Positions 18,133 to 25,744 of a stretch of DNA of 64,000 nt are shown here, one piece after another (the stretch's first letter is position 1; each line of letters opens with the position of its first letter). The notes beneath the pieces are model-generated. The model did not search any database. It worked only from the letters and a program-made list of their open reading frames with translations, and was not told the origin of the DNA. This DNA comes from Elusimicrobiales bacterium (GTDB lineage: Bacteria; Elusimicrobiota; Elusimicrobia; Elusimicrobiales; UBA9959), in contig JAQTOU010000002.1 of the NCBI GenBank assembly GCA_028713125.1, positions 610,505 through 674,504 of the forward strand. Reading direction: 5' to 3'. Position numbers and translations under genes: made by a program.

Positions 18133-19473
18133 TCAGTTCCCAGAATATGGGATCTTCTTAACGGCGTCTATGGTTAAATGCCTGCACCTAATCCGCTTGT
18201 TAAGCCATTTTGTGGTGGTGGTGGCAGCGAGTGTCGTTAAAGCTGTCCTGCAGGCCGTTAAGCCGCCAGAGATTGGCTTTAACACAATTAAATGATTCTC
18301 TACGGCAACATCCTTTTTACCAATAATTATAGAGCCCACAGCGCGTATTTTATCAGAGGGGCCAGAGGTTCGCCGAATCACTACAAATGGCGGGGTGAAA
18401 ACTGTTTTATCGAAACACCGTGTTTTTGAGCCGGGAGAAACAGTCCCCCAGGCCGGAACAACAGAGGCGTCAATGTAGGGATATTTAACCCCACGTTCTT
18501 TATCCCTAAATGGGACAACGGTCCCAGTCTTTACTTGGAAATAGTCTGATAAGTTTGTGGTGACTTTTCGTATCGGGTACCAATTCTTCTTCGCTTTTGT
18601 TGTGGGGCCAATCAGTAGTTCCAGTTGGAACACATCCACATCAGTTGCGGCATCAAACTTGCCTATGATCTTAATTTCGCCTGGGGCGGCAACCGCTTCA
18701 ATTTCAGTGCGCCACTTGGCGTAACGAGTGCCTGTTCTTAAAACGTCAGGTAATATTGCTCCTATTTTCGTGCCTTTGGGGAGGTCGATCACGCATTTGG
18801 AGACAAACTGCGCAGCTACAGTTGTTAATCCTTTTGCCCAAGAATTATCAATCTGGACCCGGTGATAAGGCGGATTCATCAGGACCAACCCATAAGATTT
18901 ATCGCTTAAGGACTGCGTTAAAAAATTAGCGGGTTTTATATTGGGAAAGATTTTATCAATTGAGTAAGAGTATGATGGGCTAATCTTTAGCCTTGATTGT
19001 GCCAGTAGCAGTAAACGAATTTTTGTGGCTTTTACAAATTCCGGGTCTATATCAAAACCATGCAGTTTTGTGCCCCAAAGCGAGAGGGTGGCCAGCAACG
19101 AGTCTGCCACCGGTAAGCTCCTGGCAGCGGCTAAAAGCAAATCCCCAGCGCCACAGGCAGGGTCAAAAACAGATATGCCTGCAGATATGCTTTTGACAAA
19201 TGGTTTGGCCAAGTCGTTGGCTAATTTGTGCCCTGTGAAGAAAATACCACTATTCCTTAACGTTTCAATGCCGACATTCTTTCTTAGGAAACTGTTGGCT
19301 TGGCCATTGAGTGCGCTTTCAATTCTTGATTTAACGTCGGTAACTTCTCTCTTTTGCGGGAGCGTTAGATTGGTGAGAAGTTTTAAGTAGGGCCTGAATT
19401 CTTTCATAAGACGATGAGAAAAAATCGCTGTATTTTTGTCAAGGCATAAGTGAATCAAATAGCCCCTAACCAT
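18133..19473 (-). CDS. N6-adenine DNA methyltransferase, TaqI/Eco57I-like
   Basis: A 446-residue SAM-dependent methyltransferase. Motif I is FDPACGAGD (103-111) and the catalytic motif is LMNPPYHR (198-205), typical of gamma-class N6-adenine enzymes. The C-terminal ~200 residues look like a TaqI-type recognition domain (YPYIDASVVPAWG, FTPPFVVIRRTSG). No nuclease domain is fused. It is the first gene of the long leftward operon and lies 11 bp before the GHKL gene, so it probably marks self-DNA for that module. The start is uncertain: ATG 19473 has no Shine-Dalgarno, and an internal ATG at 19407 is possible. Confidence 0.85.
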   Translation of the reverse strand: MVRGYLIHLCLDKNTAIFSHRLMKEFRPYLKLLTNLTLPQKREVTDVKSRIESALNGQANSFLRKNVGIETLRNSGIFFTGHKLANDLAKPFVKSISAGISVFDPACGAGDLLLAAARSLPVADSLLATLSLWGTKLHGFDIDPEFVKATKIRLLLLAQSRLKISPSYSYSIDKIFPNIKPANFLTQSLSDKSYGLVLMNPPYHRVQIDNSWAKGLTTVAAQFVSKCVIDLPKGTKIGAILPDVLRTGTRYAKWRTEIEAVAAPGEIKIIGKFDAATDVDVFQLELLIGPTTKAKKNWYPIRKVTTNLSDYFQVKTGTVVPFRDKERGVKYPYIDASVVPAWGTVSPGSKTRCFDKTVFTPPFVVIRRTSGPSDKIRAVGSIIIGKKDVAVENHLIVLKPISGGLTACRTALTTLAATTTTKWLNKRIRCRHLTIDAVKKIPYSGN

Positions 19474-19514
19474 AAAATTTTACATCATTAAATTTGACAA
19501 CGCTATAACAATCA

Positions 19515-19528
19515 TATTGATATCAATA
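19515..19528. promoter_or_regulatory. 14-bp palindrome upstream of the defence operon
   Basis: A perfect palindrome, TATTGATATCAATA, about 40 bp before the methyltransferase start. It is a candidate operator for the operon. A TAAAAT hexamer lies 3 bp before the ATG, but no good -35 is spaced correctly from it, so I do not place a promoter. Confidence 0.35.
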
Positions 19529-19725
19529 GCTTGGGCGGGTAATTGGCCTAGACAGTGACACAGTTTTATGTGGATTGCACGTGTTGCGAATTGCCCCCCT
19601 AAGGGTAGTATAACAGACCATCCCGACAACGTAGTGTCGCGTTGGAAATGGATTTTTTGCTGTTTTCTGCGTTCCCGGGTGGGTAATTCTGCCGTACCAT
19701 AATTTGGGCGGGGGCAATTAAGGCG

Positions 19726-19779
19726 GGCCAGGGCCAGGGGCGGCGTCCATCTCGAGGAAAGCCGCTACTGGCCCTGGCC
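19726..19779. other. Long hairpin in the island's right intergenic region
   Basis: A perfect 12-bp stem (GGCCAGGGCCAG with CTGGCCCTGGCC) with an inner GCGGC/GCCGC pairing. The surrounding 19474-19814 stretch has no credible gene; it also holds repeated GGGYGGGTAATT-like motifs. It may be a regulatory RNA structure or a recombination-arm feature. Confidence 0.45.
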
Positions 19780-19814
19780 TCTCCTTATTTTCTTTGCAGG
19801 TTTCCCCCTCCCCA

Positions 19815-19901
19815 CGGGGGCTACATAACATTAACAGAAAAGCCCGCTAGGGCGAGCGAACAGCGAGCCTGGGCGGGTTTTTAATAAACCAAGGTGCCCC
19901 C
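19815..19901 (+). repeat. 87-bp diverged direct repeat, copy B, terminator-like
   Basis: Matches copy A (3464-3550) in length, order and orientation: cgggggctacata, attaacag, a GC hairpin with gcgggttttt, then taataaacc and gccccc. It adjoins the far end of the 442-bp repeat, whereas copy A adjoins the 147-bp repeat. Confidence 0.65.
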
Positions 19902-19918
19902 GTTTAAATTCTTTCCCC

Positions 19919-20360
19919 CGGTGGCCATAATTTAAAAATAAGAAAAAAATAAATGCGGGGATGTACGGGCCGCTGTTGCGGCCCGGGAGCGGCCGGGCTG
20001 CCCGGCCGCGCAAGGAGGTGCACAATAAGATGCAGCCTACCTTGGGAGCAGAACTGCCGGCGCAGGGCTATGTGCCGGCAGCCTGCGAACCCACTTCCTA
20101 GCGGCAAGGAGCAGTGCGGGGCCGCGCTGCGTGGCCACGCCTGCGACGACATCTCGCGGATAAGCTCGGCCTACCGCTTCAAAAGACGGCAGGGGAGCCG
20201 CATAGTGGCCGGCGAGCGGCCACCCTGCGGCGAGCGAGCGGAGCGAAGGCGCGTAGTGCCGAGCCCGCGAGCGGCTTCTCGCGGGTAAGATCAGCCATAC
20301 ATTGTTTCGAGGTACAGATAGATGGTCCGGTACAGCCGGCCCCAGAGGTCAGCCGAAGGT
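19919..20360 (-). repeat. 442-bp inverted repeat, right copy; island end
   Basis: Inverted partner of 3692-4133. Its last 12 bp (20349-20360) are the core TCAGCCGAAGGT, and chromosomal sequence begins at 20361. It brackets the methyltransferase-to-STAND operon with its partner. Confidence 0.93.
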
Positions 20361-20381
20361 AATGATGTGGACTTTGTTCAC
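20349..20381 (-). pseudogene. First codons of an interrupted miaB-like gene
   Basis: Reading leftward from GTG 20381, the sequence encodes VNKVHIITFG and then TGA at the island junction. MiaB-family methylthiotransferases start K-V-x-I-x-T-F-G-C-Q-M-N, with that cysteine binding the iron-sulfur cluster. Here the cysteine codon is replaced by the stop that belongs to the core. The rest of the gene should lie beyond the other end of the island, outside the window. An AAAAGG sequence 12 bases upstream may be the ribosome site. The gene would follow pgsA by about 70 bp. Confidence 0.7.
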
Positions 20382-20448
20382 GGTGATATTTTACCTTTTC
20401 ACAAGCAGGCGGTGTTTTTGGGTTTGTTGAGCAGGCGGCGGGAATCCG

Positions 20449-21024
20449 TCATCTGATCGGCGCCGCGGCCGCCGCCTTCCAGGAGCGCAGGATGTAGGAC
20501 GCTATGGCCGTTACGCCGAGAGCGCCTGTGAGCAGGGCGAGCGGCACCTGCCAGGGGTGGGCGGTCAGGATCGCGGCTATGGCGAAGAATTGGACCACTG
20601 TGGCGGCTTTACCGGTGAACGAGGCCTGGAATTCGGGGCGCAGGCGGACGCGGACGGCCGGAACCACCTTCCAGGTCAGGGTCACCAGGGTCTGGATTAT
20701 CTCGCGGGCCACCAGGAGCAGAATAAGGTAGACGGGCGGCCGGCGCGTTGCTATCACGACGCCGATGACCGAGAAGGCGAAGAGTTTGTCGCAGACCGGG
20801 TCCAGCCACATCCCGAAGGCCGGCGCCGAGTCCTCGCTCCTGCCTTCGCGCCTGAGCGCGCGCCTTTCAAGCCAGCCGTCCAGGACGTCGGTGGTTCCCG
20901 CCGCCACCATAAGTGAAATGACGTAGGCCGCGCTGGCGGGCCGGACCCAGACCAGCGCGGCCAGGGGCACGCGCGAAAGAGTCAGCAGGTTCGGCACCGT
21001 TAAAAACGGCTCAGTTCTGGACAT
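20449..21024 (-). CDS. pgsA: CDP-alcohol phosphatidyltransferase, PgsA-like
   Basis: A 191-residue inner-membrane enzyme, probably phosphatidylglycerophosphate synthase (CDP-diacylglycerol plus glycerol-3-phosphate). The start VPNLLTLSRVPLAAL is typical of the family. The catalytic motif is DVLDGWLERR followed by GMWLDPVCDK; the gap between its halves is longer than the usual eight residues. Several hydrophobic segments follow. The enzyme could also use another alcohol, as family members are hard to separate by eye. It is read from the strong promoter at 21246-21273. Confidence 0.85.
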   Translation of the reverse strand: MSRTEPFLTVPNLLTLSRVPLAALVWVRPASAAYVISLMVAAGTTDVLDGWLERRALRREGRSEDSAPAFGMWLDPVCDKLFAFSVIGVVIATRRPPVYLILLLVAREIIQTLVTLTWKVVPAVRVRLRPEFQASFTGKAATVVQFFAIAAILTAHPWQVPLALLTGALGVTAIASYILRSWKAAAAAPIR

Positions 21025-21240
21025 AGTTCTATCGCTTAAAATATATTCAGCATGGAATAGCTTGCCGCGCCCCCGATGTGAGAATTCTACATCTTTCAGG
21101 CGGCGGCCGCTATCCCGGGCCGGGCTTCAGGCCGGATAGCGTGTTTGTCCAGATACTTGGCGGTGTCGGAGACGACCTGATCTCCGGGCGGGGGCAAAAG
21201 GAAGAGCCCACGAATCCCGTTTATAAGGGCCGCAGGCTCA
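21025..21240 (-). other. Long structured leader before pgsA
   Basis: About 215 bases between a near-consensus promoter and the pgsA start. Reading leftward there are hairpins GAGCC/GGCTC, CGGAGA/TCTCCG (8-base loop), CGCTATCC/GGATAGCG and GATGT/ACATC. It may be a cis-regulatory leader or a small RNA. One frame is open for about 49 codons and ends DKHAIRPEARPGIAAA, but it lacks an ATG or GTG start, so it may be a gene remnant. I match it to no known RNA. Confidence 0.3.
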
Positions 21241-21245
21241 AGGAT

Positions 21246-21273
21246 ATTCTAGCACAAATATTTTAACTGTCAA
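21246..21273 (-). promoter_or_regulatory. Near-consensus promoter toward pgsA
   Basis: Reading leftward: -35 TTGACA (21268-21273), a 16-bp spacer and -10 TAGAAT (21246-21251). Confidence 0.65.
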
Positions 21274-21295
21274 GACCTAAAATTAATCCAGCCGG

Positions 21296-23107
21296 CTATT
21301 TCTCCGGGTCTTTCTCATGAAGCTCTGACCAGCGGGTGAAGAGGTCCTCCACTTTGGCCAGGGCCGCGTCCAGCTTTTTCTGGCGCGCCGCGAGCTCGCC
21401 CGAGTCGGTGGCTATCGCGGGGTCCTCTAAAGACTGCCTTGCCCTGTCGGCCTGTTTCTCGGCGGTCTGCATTTCGGATTCAAGCCTGCGTATCGCGGCT
21501 TTAAATTCCCGGCTTTCCTTGGCCGAAGGGCCTTGCGTCTCTTTGGCCGCCGGTTTCACCGCTGCCGCCGTTTCCTTCTGCTGCCCGGCGACCCAGTTCT
21601 CCCACTGCGAGAGGTCCGCGAAAAACTCGGTATTGCCGCGGCCGTCCAGCGCGAGCAGGCGGCGGCTTACGCGCTCGAGGAGGTAGCGGTCGTGCGTGAC
21701 CAGGACCAGCGCGCCGGGGAATTCCTGCATGCTGTTCTCGAGCACTTCCAGCGACTGCAGGTCCAGGTCATTGGTGGGCTCGTCGAGCAGCAGCACGTCG
21801 GCGGGCTGCAGCATGAAACCCGCGATCACCACCCGGGCCTGCTCCCCGCCGGAAAGCATGCGCAGCGGCATTTCCATCTGTTCCTGGCGGAAGAGGAAGC
21901 GCGAAGCCCATTTGTTGACGTGGAGATTGGAGCCTTTATAGCTTACGAATTCGCCGTTGCCGCACAGCGCCCGCTTGAGCGTGAGGTCCAGGTCGAGCTG
22001 GGCGCGGTGCTGGTCGAAGGCGGCTACGCGCAGCCCGTCGGCCCGCTTGAGCGTTCCGGAGTCCGGCGCCAGCTTCCCTTCCAGCATTTTAAGCAGGGTG
22101 GTCTTGCCGCTGCCGTTGCCGCCGAGTAGGCCGAGTTTCTCGCCCGGTCCTAGCGTCAGGTCCAGCGGGCCGAAGAGCTTGCGGCCGCCCAGGCTTTTCT
22201 CTATCTTCACGGCGTGGATAAGGCGGTTCGCCTGTCTGTCGCCGGCGGTAAAGTCGATGCTTACGGCGCGGCCCTGGGCGTTATGATACTCCAGCTCCGA
22301 AAGGTCCTTTATCAATTCCCCCGCCCTCTCTATGTGGGCCTTCTGCTTGGTCATGCGGGCCCTGGCGCCCCTGCGGAGCCAGGCTATCTCCGTCCGCACG
22401 ATATTTCGCAGGGAGCCTTCGAGCGAAGCCTGCGCGTCGAAGAAGGCCTCGCGGTTCTCGAGGAACTTGCTGTAATTCCCGGCGCTGCTGAAGTGGCCTT
22501 CGGGGTAGCGCTTGTTAAGCTCTATCACGCGGTTGGTGACGCGCTCTAGGAAAGCGCGGTCATGCGTCACTACGAGGAAGGAAAATTTAAGCTCCGTGAT
22601 AAAGCGCTCCAGCCAAAGCACGCCTTCCATATCGAGGTGGTTGGTGGGCTCGTCGAGGAGCAGCAGGTCCGGCTCGCGCACCGACTGCGCCAGTATGGCC
22701 AGGCGCTTCCTCCATCCGCCCGAAAGGACATTGACCTGCTGCGCCGGGTCGCCGAACCCGGCTGCGGCGATCCCGTCGTCGGCGCGCCTTTCGGCCTCAT
22801 GCGCTTCCAGGCCCAGGCCGTCCAGGGCCTTGATGATCTCGTCGCGGACGGTCCAGCCCTGCGGAGCTTCTTCAAAGCGGTCCTGCTGGGCCAGGTAGCC
22901 GAGCCGGAGGCCGCGCCGCGGCGTAAGCTCACCCGAGTCGGGGGTTTCCTGGCCGGCCAGTATTTTAAGAAGGGTGGATTTGCCGGCCCCGTTGGGGCCG
23001 ATCAGCCCGGTGCGCTCCCCGTCGGAAAGGCCGAAAGACAGTCCCTCGAAGAGAGGGCGGGAACCGAAACTTTTCGAGATGCTCTGACAGCTTAGAAGTA
23101 TGGCCAT
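21296..23107 (-). CDS. ABC-F family ATPase, Uup-like
   Basis: A 603-residue soluble protein with two ABC ATPase domains: Walker A GPNGAGKST then LSGGWRKR in the first, and GGNGSGKTT then LSGGEQAR in the second, both followed by DEPTN. The linker (residues ~240-310) and the charged coiled-coil end (~520-603, EFKAAIRRLESEMQTAEKQ) are those of the Uup/EttA group. These proteins act on ribosomes or, for Uup, on DNA structures. It is third in an operon after pyk and rsgA (15 bp after rsgA). Confidence 0.92.
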   Translation of the reverse strand: MAILLSCQSISKSFGSRPLFEGLSFGLSDGERTGLIGPNGAGKSTLLKILAGQETPDSGELTPRRGLRLGYLAQQDRFEEAPQGWTVRDEIIKALDGLGLEAHEAERRADDGIAAAGFGDPAQQVNVLSGGWRKRLAILAQSVREPDLLLLDEPTNHLDMEGVLWLERFITELKFSFLVVTHDRAFLERVTNRVIELNKRYPEGHFSSAGNYSKFLENREAFFDAQASLEGSLRNIVRTEIAWLRRGARARMTKQKAHIERAGELIKDLSELEYHNAQGRAVSIDFTAGDRQANRLIHAVKIEKSLGGRKLFGPLDLTLGPGEKLGLLGGNGSGKTTLLKMLEGKLAPDSGTLKRADGLRVAAFDQHRAQLDLDLTLKRALCGNGEFVSYKGSNLHVNKWASRFLFRQEQMEMPLRMLSGGEQARVVIAGFMLQPADVLLLDEPTNDLDLQSLEVLENSMQEFPGALVLVTHDRYLLERVSRRLLALDGRGNTEFFADLSQWENWVAGQQKETAAAVKPAAKETQGPSAKESREFKAAIRRLESEMQTAEKQADRARQSLEDPAIATDSGELAARQKKLDAALAKVEDLFTRWSELHEKDPEK

Positions 23108-23122
23108 TGGTGTAGTAGTTCT

Positions 23123-24223
23123 TTAGCGGCTTCCGCCGCGCTTGTGCTTCATAACGTCTTTCTGCATTTTGGAGAAACGCTTGTCGCCGGCTTTGCGCTT
23201 CAGTCTTTCCGCTATGTCCATTTTAGCTTTGAGCCGGGAAGCTTCCTCGCGCATCTTCAGGTAATTTTTAAAGTGCGCCTGGTCCAGCTCGCCTGACTCC
23301 AGGGCTTCCCGCACGGCGCAGGACGCTTCGTTAGTATGGGAACAGTTGCCGAACCGGCACCTTGCGGCGAGTTCCAGGATGTCTTCGAAAGTCCTGTCCA
23401 CCGTCCTTTCGCCGGCCCAGAGTTCCAGCCCGCGCATGCCCGGGGTGTCTATCAGAAGCGCTCCGCTGCCCGGCAGCACGAACATCCGGCGCCCGGTGGT
23501 AGTGTGGCGGCCCTTCGAATCGTCCTCGCGCACGGCGGCGGTCAGCTGTTCGGCACGGCCCAGCAAATTGTTCAGGATGGTGGACTTGCCGGCCCCCGAG
23601 GACCCGGCGAAAACTATGGTCCGGCCCGGGCCAAGCAGTCCGGCCAGGGCCTCGTAGCCTTTCCGGTTCAGGGAGTCCAGCGCCAGGGTTTTTACCCCGA
23701 AGCCAAGCGAGTCTATTTCTTTTACCCTGGGGGCGACGTCCTGTACCAGGTCCGCCTTGTTAAGGAGAACTACGGCCGCGGCGCCGCCGGCGCAGGCCGC
23801 GGCCAGGTAGCGTTCGGCGCGGCGCAGGTTGTAATCCGCGTCCAGGCCTATAACTATGAAGACGGTGTCGATATTGGCGGCGATGACCTGCTCGTCCTCC
23901 CCGCCGGGGTCTTTGCGCGAAAGGCGGGTGCGCCGCGGCAGCAGGGCCTGGATGGTCTGGCGCCGGGCGGCCGGGTCGAAAGCGAGGGCTACCCAGTCCC
24001 CCACCGCCGGGAAGCCGGCTTTGGAGCCGGCGGCTTTGCGGAAGTTCCCGGAAACCTCGGCGGTGAATTCGCCGCGCGCGCAGACCAGGTCGCAGGCCAT
24101 GCGGTGCTCGGCGATAACCCTTGCCGGGATCAGGCCCCGGATGGCGAAGGGCTCGAAGCCCGCCTGCAGGTCCGGCGTCCAGCCGAGCTCCTCGATAGTC
24201 GGGGCTTTGCGCGGCGCGGTCAT
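23123..24223 (-). CDS. rsgA: Ribosome small-subunit GTPase RsgA
   Basis: A 366-residue circularly permuted GTPase that helps mature the 30S subunit. It has an OB-like N-terminal domain, then the motifs in permuted order: LNKADL (G4), [12 protein letters not shown] (G1), [10 protein letters not shown] (G3), then a zinc site in [16 protein letters not shown]. The C-terminal ~45 residues are lysine-rich. The start overlaps the pyruvate kinase stop by 4 bp (ATGA). Confidence 0.95.
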   Translation of the reverse strand: MTAPRKAPTIEELGWTPDLQAGFEPFAIRGLIPARVIAEHRMACDLVCARGEFTAEVSGNFRKAAGSKAGFPAVGDWVALAFDPAARRQTIQALLPRRTRLSRKDPGGEDEQVIAANIDTVFIVIGLDADYNLRRAERYLAAACAGGAAAVVLLNKADLVQDVAPRVKEIDSLGFGVKTLALDSLNRKGYEALAGLLGPGRTIVFAGSSGAGKSTILNNLLGRAEQLTAAVREDDSKGRHTTTGRRMFVLPGSGALLIDTPGMRGLELWAGERTVDRTFEDILELAARCRFGNCSHTNEASCAVREALESGELDQAHFKNYLKMREEASRLKAKMDIAERLKRKAGDKRFSKMQKDVMKHKRGGSR

Positions 24224-25254
24224 CCGGCGGGCCTGTTGGCTTCGGTGTATTTAACTATCTGGTTCATCATGCGCACGGTTTCGGCGGGGTATTTGCCCGC
24301 GGCCGTTTCGCCGGAGAGCATCACGTAGTCGGTTCCGTCCAGCACGGCGTTGGCCACGTCGGAGACCTCGGCGCGGGTGGGGACGGGATTGGCCGTCATG
24401 GTCTCTAGCATCTGCGTGGCGGTTATGACGGGTTTATTCAGGCGGTTGCAGAGCTTTATTATCCGCTTCTGCAGTATAGGGACTTCCCAGAGCGGGAACA
24501 TCACGCCCATGTCGCCCCGGGCGACCATTATCCCGTCCGCGGCGCCGGCTATTTCTTCAAGGTTCTTTATGGCCTCGCGGGCCTCTATCTTCGCGATTAT
24601 TCTGCAGGAGGGCAGGCGGGGTTTGACCAGCCGGGCCACCGTCAGCACGTCGGCCTTCGAGCGGACGAAAGACTGGGCGATAAAGTCCAGTTTCTGCGCG
24701 ACGCCGAATTCTATATCCTTCCTGTCTTCCTCTGAGAGCGGCGGGAAATCAAGGCGGGCCAGGGGGATGTTCACGCCTTTGCGCTCTTTCAGAAGTCCCC
24801 CTGCCGCCACCTCGCAGGAAAGGGAGTCCCGGCCGACCGCCTTCACTTCAAGCGCGATGTTCCCGTCGTCGATGTAGATGAAGTGGCCTTTCTTTATTAC
24901 CTTCAGCGAGCCGCGGTAGTCGAATGGTATCTCCCCCGCGCCGCCGGGAAGGTCCGACTGAACAAGGTTCACGCGCTGCCTCTTTTTAAGCTCGACCGGG
25001 CTTTTAAGGCGGCCGATGCGTATGCGGTTGCCCTTCAGGTCCTGCAGTATCAGCACGTGCCTGCGCAGCTTTCTGTTGAGTTCCCGGACCAGGGCGACCC
25101 GGGCGGCGTGCTCTTCCGTGGTCCCGTGCGAGAAGTTGAGGCGCACCGCGTCCAGGCCGGCCAGGTACAGCCTGCGCAGCAGCGCCGGGCTCGAGCTCGC
25201 GGGCCCGAGCGTGGCGAGTATTTTAGTCTTCGGGCTGCGTGGTGTTTTCAGCAT
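24220..25254 (-). CDS. pyk: Pyruvate kinase lacking the C-terminal domain
   Basis: Catalyses phosphoenolpyruvate plus ADP to pyruvate plus ATP. Visible motifs are [33 protein letters not shown], the B domain (~residues 65-165), [24 protein letters not shown] and ATQMLETM. The protein is about 344 residues and stops after [15 protein letters not shown]. The usual ~470-residue enzyme continues with a C-terminal domain that binds fructose-1,6-bisphosphate, so this enzyme probably lacks that control. I chose ATG 25254 ([11 protein letters not shown]); an upstream in-frame ATG at 25344 would add 30 residues unlike the family. Confidence 0.93.
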   Translation of the reverse strand: MLKTPRSPKTKILATLGPASSSPALLRRLYLAGLDAVRLNFSHGTTEEHAARVALVRELNRKLRRHVLILQDLKGNRIRIGRLKSPVELKKRQRVNLVQSDLPGGAGEIPFDYRGSLKVIKKGHFIYIDDGNIALEVKAVGRDSLSCEVAAGGLLKERKGVNIPLARLDFPPLSEEDRKDIEFGVAQKLDFIAQSFVRSKADVLTVARLVKPRLPSCRIIAKIEAREAIKNLEEIAGAADGIMVARGDMGVMFPLWEVPILQKRIIKLCNRLNKPVITATQMLETMTANPVPTRAEVSDVANAVLDGTDYVMLSGETAAGKYPAETVRMMNQIVKYTEANRPAG

Positions 25255-25408
25255 GCGCGGTTGCCTTTTGACGAGGGAAGGTCTTGCCGGAAGACCTGCA
25301 TAGCATTGTACAAAAACAGGAGAAAAACGGGTATAAATAAACAACCGTCTTTAACTGGGGCCCTACCGGAGCTCCACAAAAAGACGGCTGTCAGCTGCCT
25401 GTAGACTT

Positions 25409-25744
25409 TTAGCTGACTTTGCAGCGGCGGCGCTTCGAGATCAGGTATTCGCCATTGCTCTTGTGCATCCTGGCCACCAGCTGGTGGGTGCCCGGCTGGA
25501 GATTGCTCCAGTCGAACCACCAGTAGCCGACGGCGTTCCTGCAGGGCTGCCACGGCTGGTCGTTGACGGAAATGTCGACGCCGGTGCAGTCGCTGGCGCC
25601 TATGCGCACCGAATACTGCCGGGAGGTGATGGTCTCCAGGTTCTTCGGGTGGTCCACTACGACGTACTCGTTGGTGTCGACGAGCTTCGTCTTGGTGGCG
25701 GTGGTCGTGGTTTTGGCGTTCTTTTTTACGGTTAACTTAAGCAT
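25409..25744 (-). other. Possible internal start: 111-residue tail domain of Tal-Pgi
   Basis: In-frame ATG 25744 (MLKLTVKKNAK) has a strong Shine-Dalgarno, GGAGGAG, 6 bases upstream, inside the tal-pgi reading frame. The encoded domain has a Thr/Lys-rich stretch and then a beta-sandwich-like part (YSVRIGASDCTG, YWWFDWSNLQPGTHQLVARM) that resembles carbohydrate-binding or Ig-like modules. It could be made alone as well as fused. I do not recognise the family. Confidence 0.5.

Noticed and set aside
19953-20288. Open frame of 111 codons, present identically at 3764-4099 in the other repeat copy
   Set aside because: It lies wholly in the hairpin-rich 442-bp repeat, so its identity comes from the repeat. 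The protein is Arg/Cys-rich without a domain, and there is no clear ribosome site.
1-20360. Prophage
   Set aside because: A serine recombinase is present but there is no capsid, portal, terminase, tail or lysis gene.
23336-24328. 330-codon rightward open frame
   Set aside because: It is antisense to rsgA and has no recognisable domain.
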